A stretch of DNA of 64,000 nt from Didymella arachidicola (taxonomy: Eukaryota; Ascomycota; Dothideomycetes; Pleosporales; Didymellaceae), in the NCBI GenBank assembly GCA_016630955.3, contig CM049995.1, positions 930,001 through 994,000 of the forward strand, in the 5' to 3' direction. The position numbers and the translations under genes are program-made. Each line of letters begins with the position of its first letter. Position 1 is the stretch's first letter. The notes below the pieces were generated by a model. That model was not told the DNA's origin and ran no database searches. It was given only the letters and a program-made list of their open reading frames with translations. Below, one piece after another: positions 10,599 to 20,631 of the stretch.

Positions 10599-10745
10599 AT
10601 AGTGTTTATCACGCGTACACATGTCAAGCAAAGTCGAACGTCAATGCAAGTTGAAATTCAGCGTTGCTCGCTATCTCGAGTGATCTTTTTTCTACCTTCG
10701 TAAATCGTTACGTCGTTTGTCTCCTTCTCTCCTACAGTATCCTTC

Positions 10746-11802
10746 TCATGCCCTTCCTGCCCTGCCGACCTGGATCATCTCTCCGGTCAGCTTGTCGTCG
10801 CTGCGCAGTACTGGCCAGCTTGTCCCATCTGCCTTGGCAAGGGTCATCTCCAACTTTGTGCCCAGGATCCTGAATTTGCTCTCTTCGGGCTTGATGCCCG
10901 CGAACAGCGGAAATTTAGTGTTGTAGCGTTTGCTGTCAGATGTGCGGAGGTCGAGGTTGACATGATCGGGCTGGAAGTCAACGATGGCGTTCGCCTTGTC
11001 AATCTTCTTGAGGTAGAGGGACGCCGTGACGGTTACTGCGGTCTGGTAGAAGTCATGTCTGTCCAAAGTCAGTTTCGAATCCAAGCCGTAACCGCGCATG
11101 TTGACCTACCGCACAGTATCAACCTTCTCCTCCTCACCCTCCTTCTTAGCCTTGCCAACGAAGAGATGTCTGTCTTTTGTCTTACAGCCCTCCAGGGCCA
11201 TGAACTGATCAAACTCCAGCACCCTGCGCTTGCAGCAGCTGTACCCTTTGCTTCCCTCATGGAAGATGGGCACACCTGGGTGGTGCACGCACTTCTCTCC
11301 TTCTCTATTTCCACCTTTGAATGTCTCGCCGCACCCCTTTCTCCTGCAAGTCATGCCCTCCTTCAGTTGTGTATTTGGATCGTCGTCCTCGGACTCTAGC
11401 GCAGGGGCTGGTGTTGTTGCGCGCGGTGTAGCTTGGGCAGCAGGAAGACGAGGCGCAGGTGCTGGGAGTGATTCTTGCAGCGATCCAAGGTTGACAGAGG
11501 TGCCATTGGGCACATCAGGTGTCTCCACCTTCTCCGGTACGGGTGTGTCGTCTACATCTGAGTGTTTCCCTCTCGTGCAAGGCTCGATTGCAAGAAACTC
11601 GTCAAAAGTCAAGACGCGTGGTTTACAGCATTTCCAACCTGGGACGTCATGTCAGCTTCAGAGTTCTGTTTGACAACTTTGGATTTCAGGTTTTACCCTT
11701 CTGCCCCTCGTGGAAGACAGGCGGACCGGGGTGGTACACGCACTCCTCTTCTTCATTCTCGTATGTCTTGCCGCAGCCCTTGTGGACGCACTTTTTCGCC
11801 AT
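10746..11802 (-). CDS. chpA: CHORD- and CS-domain protein (Hsp90 co-chaperone type)
   Basis: Homologue of CHORDC1/morgana, which binds Hsp90; the Aspergillus homologue is ChpA. Three exons, 11697-11802, 11110-11638 and 10746-11058, give 315 residues. Two zinc-binding CHORD domains are plain. CHORD1 at about residues 5-64 runs CVHKGCGKTY, CVYHPGPPVFHEGQKGWKCC and VLTFDEFLAIEPC. CHORD2 at about 132-195 runs CRRKGCGETF, CVHHPGVPIFHEGSKGYSCC and VLEFDQFMALEGC. They are separated by a Pro/Ala/Thr-rich linker. The third exon encodes a CS (p23-like) beta-sandwich from about 212 to 300 (FYQTAVTVTASLYLKKID). Both introns fall at phase-consistent GT-AG sites and the first interrupts CHORD1. It is divergent from the glutaredoxin-like gene over 263 bp. 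Confidence 0.93.
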
Positions 11803-12065
11803 GTTGAGGGAGTGTGATTGAAGGTATAACGAGTGTTTTCGCGGGTGCTTCCGATACAGTCTGCGTTGTTATGTTCTCCAGATTTATGCTCAGTCGCGGA
11901 ATATTCTGGAAGCACGTTAAGCGCGATGTCATCGTTGACAATCGATAACGAACCTCAAGCTTTGGCGGTGAAGCTGCGCGGCTTTCCGCTTTTGTCCTCA
12001 CATATCCAGTTCAATCACCAGGATCCTTGGAGGACTATCCTCACTGTTCGTCGCATCGTCCAGCC

Positions 12066-12426
12066 ATGTTCCGTGCTACGTCGCGTCTGCTCGACTGTCG
12101 AATTACTTTCTTCACCCGAAGCCCATGTGGCTTGTGTGACACTGCGAAAGCTGTGGTGCAGAATGTGAACAAGACAAGGCCCTTGCAATATCGGGAGATC
12201 AATGTTATGGAGCAGGGTCAGGAGAAATGGAAAGAAGTGTACGAGTTTGATACTCCAGTGGTAAGCCTTCTCTCAAGCGCTGTGATTGTCGAGTACCTGA
12301 GTGGTCTTCCAGATCCACATCGACAAAGCAACTGCATCTGAGACAACAACCTCATCCTTGAAACTCATGCACCGCTTTAAAGAAGAGGAAGTCACGAAAA
12401 TGATGGACAAAGCAGAACGATTATAG
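12066..12426 (+). CDS. glutaredoxin-like thioredoxin-fold protein (DUF836 / YDR286C type)
   Basis: Small thioredoxin-fold protein of 102 residues from exons 12066-12260 and 12313-12426, separated by a 52-bp intron in phase 0. The redox motif is CGLC at residues 21-24 in ITFFTRSPCGLCDTAK, followed by the second half of the fold (YREINVMEQGQEKWKEVYEF) and the cis-Pro segment DTPV just before the intron. Exon 2 continues IHIDKATASE and ends in a helical tail. This matches the glutaredoxin-like family of yeast YDR286C, whose function is poorly known and which is often mitochondrial. The Met at 12066 follows an upstream stretch that lacks an in-frame ATG. Confidence 0.85.
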
Positions 12427-12671
12427 CTCGAACAGTGTAGCTCCAGCCATTTCTGGCCCCTTCAAGAGCTGCTCAGGTGGGCATGAAGTATTGGATTAGC
12501 TTCGTGATGACGCCATCACCAGCGGTTTCAGCACTGCGTCGTGTACGACGAGTGCTGTGTGATATCCAATGCGTGCCCTGCGCCCTGTAGGGACCTCGGG
12601 GTGATGCTATCCACTAGCGTGGGTAGGATGTGGGGTAGCGACAGCAAGAGGGGTGGCTTTCTCTCCGAAGC

Positions 12672-13833
12672 ATGACGATGTCTCGTGTCTTAAGAAAGAC
12701 TATCTTCTCAAGGTCAATCACCCGTATACTTTCCAGCAGCACCACCCGCAATACTTTGAATACACGACCATTCGTAAATATCAGAACCATGAACACTCTC
12801 CAAGAAAGAAGCACCATCTACAAGGCCTTTAAAAGGGGAGGTCCGGCACTCGGGGGATGGCAGGTATGGTCACTGATTGTAATATGATATCTGCTTGTGC
12901 TGATTCCAATTGATAGATGTTGCCTGGAACCAACCACTCCCGTGCAATTGCCCGTTCTGGGGTCGATTGGGTTTGCGTTGACTGCGAACATGGCAACATC
13001 GATGGTTCGTATAGTTCATCAAAGAACTGCGGCCAGCGGTCTGATGTTAAATAGATGGAGAGATGCACGAAGCCGTCATCGCCATAGCTCGCGAAGGTGT
13101 CAGTCCGATCGTTCGTATACCCGCCAATGAGGCTTGGATGGTTAAGCGTAAGTACCCAGTCTTAGAAGGCATCTCGTCCCTGTTGCATATACCGCAGGGA
13201 CGGTTGGTCTCCCTTGAATCCATGCGACTCGACCTCCTGAATCAAACTCTGACTCTTTCAGGTGCTCTTGACGCTGGCGCCCACGGCATCGTCGTACCCT
13301 TGATCTATACTGTGGATGATGCAAAACGTCTCGTGTCCTCCGCAAAGTTCCCACCCGAAGGCAACCGTGGATTTGGATCGCCCTTTTCACCTCATGCTTT
13401 CAACGGCGAGGCACTTACCGACTACCTTCGGAACGCCAACTCCTCGCTTCAGACTATCGTTCAGATTGAAACTAAGTCAGCGCTGGAGTCTGTCAGGGAG
13501 ATTGCGGCGATCCCTGGCGTCGATTGCCTGCTTATCGGACCTTTCGACTTAGGCAACAATATTGGCCGACCGATCTTGGGCGAGATGCACCAAGAGTTGA
13601 AGGACGCCATTGAGAAGATCAAAGATGCTGCTCATGCTGAAGGCAAGAAAGTGGGTATTTACTGCACGGATGGTCAGCAGGCGCAAGGTTACGTACAGAG
13701 GGGCTTTGACTTCATCAGCGTATGCACTGACTTCCCCGCCATCACTGCGGCATTCGCAGGCGCAGTCAAGACGGCAAAGAGCGAGTCATCTGGACAAGAT
13801 ACAGGACGTGTGACCGGCTACGATGGGAGGTAG
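12672..13833 (+). CDS. HpcH/HpaI aldolase family protein
   Basis: TIM-barrel class II aldolase of the HpcH/HpaI family, which cleaves or forms 4-hydroxy-2-oxo acids using a divalent metal and pyruvate. Four exons, 12672-12863, 12917-13004, 13055-13147 and 13262-13833, give 314 residues with all phases agreeing. After splicing the core reads ALGGWQMLPGTNHSRAIA, then WVCVDCEHGNIDDGEMHEAV, then RIPANEAWMVKRALDAGAHG. Likely metal ligands are the Glu in IVQIETKSA and the Asp in LIGPFDLGNN. The third intron is in frame, so unspliced reading adds spurious residues. The first ~40 residues (MTMSRVLRKTIFSRSITRIL...) resemble a mitochondrial presequence. Met40 could give a shorter cytosolic form. The exact substrate is unknown. 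Confidence 0.88.
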
Positions 13834-14027
13834 ATTTGAGGCGTGTATGACTGAAGTGCATCCGTCGCACAACGTGCGACATTCAACATCACAAGCTTAT
13901 GCCTTTCATTCCACACGTCACGTTTGACATCATCCCTTCAAGGAGTCTGCCATCTTTTACATTGATAACATGGCAGAACCTCTCCTAAGGCCACCGATGC
14001 TTCTTTCGCGATTCTTCATCAACAGCC

Positions 14028-14720
14028 ATGATATTTACGTTTGCTGTGCTAGCGCTTTCACAGATTGCTCTTGCCTTGCATATCAAGCAAGCAGTTCACA
14101 ACGCCGGATCACGACAGCTTAGACGCATCGTGCAAGATGCTTCTGTGGACTACACGAATATACCAACAACAGATGATACACTTCCAAAGAAGCCGAAGAA
14201 GCCATTACCTTGGTGGAAACTACCTAACACCGACAATGGAGAAATGAATGCGATATCGTGGTCACAATTCCTACCTCTCGACAGCGATGACGACAGCGAC
14301 GACGACAGCAACGACGTTAGCACCCTTCCAGGCACCGGATTGGGCAACAGTGTATGCCCTGTCAACCATTGTAACAGCAGTGGTGTATTGGGCAAATACT
14401 ATTGTGGAGCGAACGCCAGATGTCTCAACAAGTACTGCCAATGCAGTCTTGGTTGGAAGGCAGCCAGCGGTATATCAAGCGCTCGTGGATGGAGCGGACT
14501 TGAAGCACTCACAGTATGGGTGGATGATCATAGTTCAGGTTGTACAGAGCGCTGCGATAGCTTGTCATGCTCCGAAGTCGCACAGGTCCAGGGCTGTTTT
14601 GAGCAGAATCTAGCGTATCCTCACAACAACGAAGAGGAAGATCAAGAAAATCTGGAGACCAATAGCCTGCACCTGGGAGCCATCAAGGCACCGGGAGCAG
14701 ATGCTGGAATAGGTGTTTGA
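14028..14720 (+). CDS. secreted EGF-like cysteine-rich protein, unknown function
   Basis: Single-exon 230-residue protein, not recognised as a named family. It has a strong signal peptide (MIFTFAVLALSQIALALHIK), then a Lys/Pro/Trp-rich segment and a striking acidic run DSDDDSDDDSND near residue 90. A cysteine-rich domain follows at about 108-195 with an EGF-like core CGANARCLNKYCQCSLGW, then a Gly/Trp-rich stretch with LEALTVWVDD and CTERCDSLSCSEV. The C-terminal tail is Glu/Asn-rich, with no GPI signal or transmembrane segment. Similar secreted EGF-like proteins with a conserved LxAVTVWVD-like stretch occur in other filamentous fungi. Role as effector, wall protein or other secreted factor is unknown. 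Confidence 0.75.
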   Translation: MIFTFAVLALSQIALALHIKQAVHNAGSRQLRRIVQDASVDYTNIPTTDDTLPKKPKKPLPWWKLPNTDNGEMNAISWSQFLPLDSDDDSDDDSNDVSTLPGTGLGNSVCPVNHCNSSGVLGKYYCGANARCLNKYCQCSLGWKAASGISSARGWSGLEALTVWVDDHSSGCTERCDSLSCSEVAQVQGCFEQNLAYPHNNEEEDQENLETNSLHLGAIKAPGADAGIGV

Positions 14721-14988
14721 GAAACAGGTATGAGCATACGCAAGGTTCTTTGCCACAGGCGTTTGCTGACAGTACACAAAAAAGTGATGCTCATATCGAG
14801 ACTGTTACATAATTTTGCTCCAGCCCAACAGTCTGTCAAAATGCTCTTCCATCACATTCACTCTCACTTCAGTATCTTCTCTTCTCTTCACTTTTTACTT
14901 GTCCCAAAGGGAATTCTCGCACTTCGGGTTCTCTCTTCTAGTCAAACACCCAACGTCCACCTCAACTCGTCACCATTTACAAATCAAC

Positions 14989-15820
14989 ATGCCCAGCATC
15001 ACTGATAGCAGGTGGGCGACTAAGCCTATCAACGACACTTCTGAAATCGCACCACCTTCTGCGAGCCGTGAGCAGCCAGGAGCGACTGACAGGTAAATGT
15101 TCTGTGCTTTCTGCTGAGAGACAGTATCTGATCAATGATAGATACGTATCTGTTCCAAGCTTCGGCTTCCGAGCTCCAGATGCTGCTGCGAGCAAGCTGC
15201 CCCTACCTCGCTCCACCGCGAAGCCACCAAACGCTCTTAGCGACCAAGCTGACCCGGCCCGGCCCATTCCCAAGGCGTTTAGGGAGGCAGAAGTCGCCGG
15301 TAGGGCCGCCGCAAAGCGCATCGAAGAGCTCCAGGGTGATGCAACGAAGCTCACCAGGCCCTTTCTCTACCCGAACTACGGCTATCCGTCTCCAACACCC
15401 AACGCTCCAGCTCGGCCTGCTGCTCCACCTCCCGCCACGACACTCACCACGAGTACTTTGCGCCCCGCCGCCGAGATCGCGGAGCAAAAGCGCGTCCGCC
15501 TCCACCAGCTCTTCAACACATGGGTCCCCCGCGCTGTCGAGTTCTACGACGTTTATGATACTCTTGGCTTGACTGCGGAAGAGGTGAAGGCCATCCAAGA
15601 TGAGATCGTGAGATACCGCATTGAATCTGCCCACGCTGCGGGAAAGCACACTCCGTCTAATGCCGAGTGGGAGGCCGCTCCGATGCATCTGTCGCCGCCG
15701 CGCCGGGCTGGGGGCAATGCCATGGGTGAGGATGAGGACGATCCGTTGGGTCTTGGACTTCCGAGAGCTGTTCTTGAGGAGGGCAAGCCTGTTGAGGAGA
15801 CGAGAAACCTACTGGACTAG
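14989..15820 (+). CDS. hypothetical protein, Pro/Ala-rich with C-terminal helical segment
   Basis: I do not recognise this family. Exons 14989-15092 and 15142-15820 join through a 49-bp intron that contains an in-frame TAA and TGA, giving 260 residues starting MPSITDSRWATKPINDTSE. Visible features are a conserved-looking block RYVSVPSFGFRAPD right after the intron and a helical AFREAEVAGRAAAKRIEELQ. A Pro-rich linker (residues ~110-150) follows, then a helical domain RLHQLFNTWVPRAVEFYDVY continuing LGLTAEEVKAIQDEIVRYRI. The C-terminus is acidic (MGEDEDDPLGLGLP). No signal peptide or membrane segment is present. The regular codon pattern and clean intron argue for a real gene, probably restricted to related fungi. 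Confidence 0.7.
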
Positions 15821-18235
15821 TGCTGGAATGCGAAGGCGGTGATTTGGTGCGATCTTCCTTCGAATCAAATTTACACTCGAGACAATAGGAGCTTCGATTT
15901 CTGATTTGTTGCAGTCCTTTGGGTGCTTTGAATGTACAGGTTGGCGGGATAAGATGCACGGAATTCTTGGTCTGTCAGGGGACGCTTTCGATATAAACTA
16001 CACGAAGTCGCCACCTTAACTTCACAATGGTCTGCTCCAACGCATCATTCACACTACTCAAGTGGACTCAGTTCTAAAAGCGTAGTCATTCTTGAGAGGC
16101 CTTGCTGCGGCATTGGGCGTCAGTTCTGCAAGTGAGCAGTCGGTAAAAGCGAGAGATCGCTTCCATACACCACCACGGACCCTATGCTCGTCCGATCCAC
16201 GGCCGTGTTGCCGTGTCTTCACCATCTTACGTCCATGTTAGCACTATCGATGACTACAGCAAGAATCTGTCAATATATTCCACTAACGCCAGCTTCATCG
16301 ACAAACCAATATACCATAGTGTTGAATACTTTACATTCGCAATTAAGATGAGTACAGCATCTTAAAGATGCAGTGTTAGGTTGTTGGCAACCAACAAGCA
16401 TAGAGCTTTCCCCCACAAATGCTCATAAGAGCTAAGCTGACCCTGTTAGGAATAATGCCATCTCTTGGTGGAGACTAACAAACGAAGTAATGGTCGATTA
16501 CACAGGAACTTCACATACAAGGTGCAACTGCTTAGTGGTACATGCTGATAGACGGTAATCTGTTAAGATTCCAATTTGTCTGCTCGAACACTTCCCGCGA
16601 TTCGCCATCTACGTTAAAGATATCCGCAATTTAACACACAGTATTGCAGTTCAAAACGCTCTACTCCTGCACTAAAAAGCGGTGGTCGATGTAGACCTTA
16701 GAGCAAGATTAATCCCCGGAGAAAGACGCTCAGAGAGTGACGAGTTAACAGCTACTGCGGACAAAGCCTCTGCATCACCAGCGGACCCAGATCTTAGGCA
16801 AATCATGACTTCAAGCATTGTCGGCAGGTCCTCTTCGATCGATTAGAGTGTTCAGAGATCTGCTGTTGACGAGGATTTATTTTGATCATACTTAAGCACT
16901 GCCGATTACGACCTTGATCTCATCTCAGATCCAAGCCACGGCTTAGTATTGTATGGGACTGAGTCGATGCACTGGGTCCTAGTACACATGAGTCGCGGTT
17001 GATCTGGATGTAGATAATGCTCTAGTTTCAATCCAAGACAGAATTGTCAGATGTCGATGCCAGATGACAGCGCCAGGGCTCCTAAGTGGGTTGCAGAGTT
17101 GCTTTTGTCAACATTGCTGTCAGGCATATGCATTCATGGATTGTTCCAGCAGATCCAAGATCCTTGCCAACATCAGCAATTCAATTTTTACATGGCTGCC
17201 AGTCTTCCTCTTGTATGCACTGGCGATGTTGGCAGTCGGTCCGTCCTGTTTCCATGCCCGAGGATCGAGGCAACACGCTGCCATTGGTGTTCGCAAAAGG
17301 GGGATTGGCGTCAAGGAACGTTGCCTTTAGCAATAATTGTGACGGCACTCCCAGCTCTTAACTACCAGCATTGCATCACTAGAACAGGACTCTTGGACAG
17401 CGACGGCGATCTTCCGATGACACGGCCTATCGCTCGCTGTCTCGAATGCGTCAGTTTTCCCGCTCCAGATCCACTATTACGCCACGATCCAAACGGTGGA
17501 CCCACCTGCATAAACACAGCTCAGGTTCACGAATCTTCGAGACACTGCCAGGCAAACACTTATTTTTAGGCTAGCTGTCTGCGGGGTGTATTGGCCGCGT
17601 CAGTGTTCTGACCGCTGCAAAACATCTGCTCCTCACGGGACGCCGACACTTGCAGGTCGTCGGTATCGATTGTGCGGAAATGAGCCTGGGGAAGAGAAAT
17701 TGCACGGCGGGTGATGAGTCGCTCCCGGGCCTCCAGACGAGAAGGGCAAGCCCGAGAGAGACCTGGGTGAACGATTGTGACATCAAAAGACGTGCTCACG
17801 TCTCCTTGTCTCCATAGAAACATGGTGCAGTGGAACCACCAAGAGGCTGAAGACTGCTGGGCCTGAAACCGAATGGCTGGTGGCGAGCAACTGCACCAGC
17901 CATCGACTTGACGCCGTCGCAGGTGCTCGTCCGACTGCGAGACTCACTGCTGTGTCGCTCCACACGCGCTTGGTCTTCACCATTGCCTCAATTCATGCCA
18001 AATCTTAGCTAACACGAGCGCAATTCAACAGAAAATTCGCGTGAGCAAAACGTCTGGCCCACGAATGGAAGGGATGCGCGATGTAGCGGACGTATGGGTG
18101 GCTGCTATTCTCGGCGAGTGGGCCGCTAAGCAGGGATAACAGACATCTGGAGGCTAGCGCACTCGGTGGTTGCCCGTGGCGCTGCCAGCCAGGGGTTTGT
18201 TGTTCCGAGCTGGGCTGGAGGGCGACGCGTCGCTT

Positions 18236-18242
18236 TATAAAA
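18236..18242 (+). promoter_or_regulatory. TATA box of the GPI-protein gene
   Basis: TATAAAA in the context CGCTTTATAAAATGG lies 162-168 bp upstream of the ATG at 18404. That leaves a leader of about 130 nt that contains the (CAA)10 run. A strong TATA box suits a highly expressed wall-protein gene. This is a motif match only. Confidence 0.5.
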
Positions 18243-18365
18243 TGGAGCGCTCCTGCTGATGCCCGACCTGCTTTCCCATCCATCGATCACTACAATATCC
18301 AGACCTTTGCCGTCTATACCTATCGTTAATTCGACATCAATCGTTAATTTCTAAACATCAACAAC

Positions 18366-18366
<1 letters not shown>

Positions 18367-18396
<30 letters not shown>
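18367..18396 (+). repeat. (CAA)10 microsatellite in 5' leader
   Basis: Ten perfect CAA units end 7 bp before the ATG of the GPI-type protein. CAA-rich leaders are unstructured and are known to favour efficient translation initiation in fungi and plants. As a pure trinucleotide run it is also likely to vary in length between isolates. Both roles are inference from position. Confidence 0.9.
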
Positions 18397-18398
<2 letters not shown>

Positions 18399-18403
18399 TC
18401 AAG

Positions 18404-19025
18404 ATGCGTACCGCCTTTGCTGTCACTGCTTTCGCCGCTGCGGCCTTTGCCCAGTCCCAGTCTGTACGTGCTTCCCCATCTTTTGGCAGATCAATCCACA
18501 ATACTAACAATTGCTCAGTCCTCAGTCGACCCCTTCCCCCAGACCAGCTTCCTCGCGCAGACCAACTCTCTGGGTGTCGTGACTGGCCAGCCCGCTGCTG
18601 CCACCTCCATCCCCACCCAGCCCGCAGCTGACTCTGTTATCCCTACTCAGCCCGCTGTGGTCACTTCGCAGCCTGCTGTTGACACCAGCGTTGGTATTCC
18701 TGCCTCCATTCCTGCTGTCGCCTCTGGCATTTACACCATCCCCGTTGCTGGCACTGGCAACTCTACTCGCACTTTGACCGTCTCTGCCAACAACTCGACC
18801 ACCATCGTTCTCGGCGGATCCGCTACCGGCACTGCTGCCTCCAACAGCGCCGGCGCGACTGGCTCCGGTCTGACCACATCGGGCTCTGGCCGCGCCTCCG
18901 GCTCTGGTGCCTCCTCCACGGCCTCTGGCACTGGTGCTTCCAGCTCTGCTGGTGCCGCTGCCAACCTCAAGGTTGCTGCTGGCTCCATGGTTGGCTTCGG
19001 TGCCTTCGTCGCTGCTTTCTTGTAA
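18404..19025 (+). CDS. Ser/Thr-rich GPI-anchored cell-wall-type protein
   Basis: Two exons, 18404-18463 and 18519-19025, with a 55-bp phase-0 intron right after the signal peptide, give 188 residues. The N-terminus MRTAFAVTAFAAAAFAQSQS is a signal peptide. The mature part starts SVDPFPQTSFLAQTNSLGVV and has repeated PTQPA segments (TSIPTQPA, SVIPTQPA, TSQPA), a YTIPVAGTGN core with N-glycosylation sequons (NST, NNST), and then a Ser/Thr/Gly/Ala-rich stalk. The C-terminal hydrophobic tail VAAGSMVGFGAFVAAFL after a small-residue run is a typical GPI-attachment signal. It is probably exported to the membrane or wall. The gene carries a TATA box and a (CAA)10 leader. Codon use is strongly biased to C-ending codons, which fits high expression. 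Confidence 0.85.
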
Positions 19026-19442
19026 GCGAGTTATAGCATCAAGATTTTGATGTTGCATATGGGAGACGTGGCACACACCATCGTGCACCCGCTTCGCGCA
19101 TGTCGCACATTGCGGAGTTGTTTGGTCGTTACTTCAAACAGGGTTGTCAATTGACGCCCCACTGTCCTTAAGATACCTTGGGTTTGCGTTGCATTGCATG
19201 GCAATTGGTGCCGGTTAGCACCATTGTCAGGAATCGAATTTCATATGGATTGAAGTAATCGTAATCGCTCATCGCATTGATGATGGAGCGTTGGAGGTGT
19301 TATATCAAATGTAGTATCGTCGCAAGACGGAATGAAAACAATTGATCGTCCCTGACTCGTTCTCTACATGCATGAAGTGTGTCGTGCATGAACCCCGCCA
19401 AACACCATTGACCAAACATTCTCCAGCTTCTCCCCGTGCAAC
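19026..19442. other. intergenic, nothing recognised
   Basis: The 417 bp between the GPI-protein stop and the BNA7 start hold no supported gene. The right end is the short BNA7 promoter. Confidence 0.5.
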
Positions 19443-20457
19443 ATGACACAATACCCCAAACGCATCCCCTCAATCCCGTATGCGGATTTGTCGAATCCTC
19501 TCCAGACTCTCGACATATGGCTACCACGGCCTATCGAGCAATCCGACTCCAAGTCCTCCACATGGATTGTGTAAGTTCGCAGCAACCTCCGATCTCGCAC
19601 TCTTGCGAAGATGTAGGTACACAGTATACAGCAAACTGACACAACCCAGCTACATCCATGGCGGCGCCTGGCGCGACCCTACACAAGACTCGCGCTGCAT
19701 TGAGCCCACCCTCTCGCACCTTCTCAAATCGCACTCCACCACCATCGATAAGCTCGCAGGCATAGCGTCCCTCAACTACCGCCTGTCGCCCTACCCTTCG
19801 CACCCCACCTCGCCAAGCGAGCCTTCAGATGCCTCGCGCAACGCAGTGCACCCCCAGCATGTACAGGACGTCGCTGCCGCTCTTGCGTTCCTGAGGAAGG
19901 AGTACGCCATGCAGCGCTGGGTGGGCGCGGGACATAGCTGCGGTGCTACACTGCTGCTGCAGTATGTCGCCGGTATAGGGCTTGGTGCCGCACCTGACCG
20001 AGGACCAGAGGGCCTCGTGTTGTTGTGTGGTATTTACAATATTCCGCTTCTCCTGCAGAACCACAATCCGCCCACCTGTCCTGAGAATATTAGTAAGATT
20101 TATTACGACTTCATTGCCGGTGCATTCGGCAACGACCAGTCTGTGTATAGGAGCGTCAGTCCTGTCGCTGGCACATACGGGACGAAGCAATGGCAGGAGG
20201 GGAAATTGATGGTGTTGGCGCATAGTTACGAGGATGAGTTGATCGAGAGGCAGCAGAGGGACGTCATGTGTGTTGCACTTGATCGTGAGGGGTGGGGCAT
20301 CGTGATGGAGGATGGCGATGGTGAAGCGGAAATCGTTGAGGGAAGCAGAGTGCTTGAGGTGAGAGATTTGAAAGGTGGACATGACTGGATTTGGGAGGAT
20401 GGCAAGCAGGTTGCAAAATTACTTGCCGATACTGTGGGGAGATTGGCCAAGGCATGA
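19443..20457 (+). CDS. BNA7: kynurenine formamidase (alpha/beta hydrolase)
   Basis: Predicted arylformamidase, hydrolysing N-formyl-kynurenine to kynurenine in the tryptophan-to-NAD route. Exons 19443-19570 and 19650-20457 are separated by a 79-bp intron and give 311 residues. Exon 1 begins MTQYPKRIPSIPYADLSNPL and contains the LDIWLP strand. Right after the junction is the oxyanion motif VYIHGGAWRDP (His46-Gly-Gly). The nucleophile elbow is GHSCGA with Ser139, the likely acid Asp lies in LAHSYEDELI, and the His in LKGGHDWIW is near residue 290. This order and spacing fit the BNA7 family. Other small alpha/beta hydrolases share the HGGxW motif, so substrate is inferred. Confidence 0.85.
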
Positions 20458-20631
20458 TGGCTTGGGTTGGATGGTCGATTATAGACATAGGACATGAGTG
20501 GGGTTATTCAGTGGGTGACTGATCTGCCCCGATAAACCAATGCTTCGCTTGCGTGCTGACTTTTGCTAATGGTACAGCATGGTATAAATACAGTTGTTCT
20601 GCCCCAAGACTTTCACGCCTTCGGATATTCT

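Larger units (their letters stand above)
15821..18403. other. gene-poor tract; AT-richer relic-like sequence then promoter of GPI gene
   Basis: No gene can be supported over this 2.6-kb tract. 16000-17040 is visibly richer in A and T than the neighbouring genes, with many stops in all frames. 17050-17570 carries three overlapping open frames on the plus strand, none with recognisable domains or codon regularity. 17900-18403 becomes GC-richer and is probably the promoter and 5' leader of the wall-protein gene. A decayed repeat is possible but not shown. Confidence 0.5.

Noticed and set aside
17051..17569. 172-residue plus-strand open frame
   Set aside because: Two other plus-strand frames of similar quality overlap it, there is no domain, and composition is unlike the neighbouring genes. 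Possible relic only.
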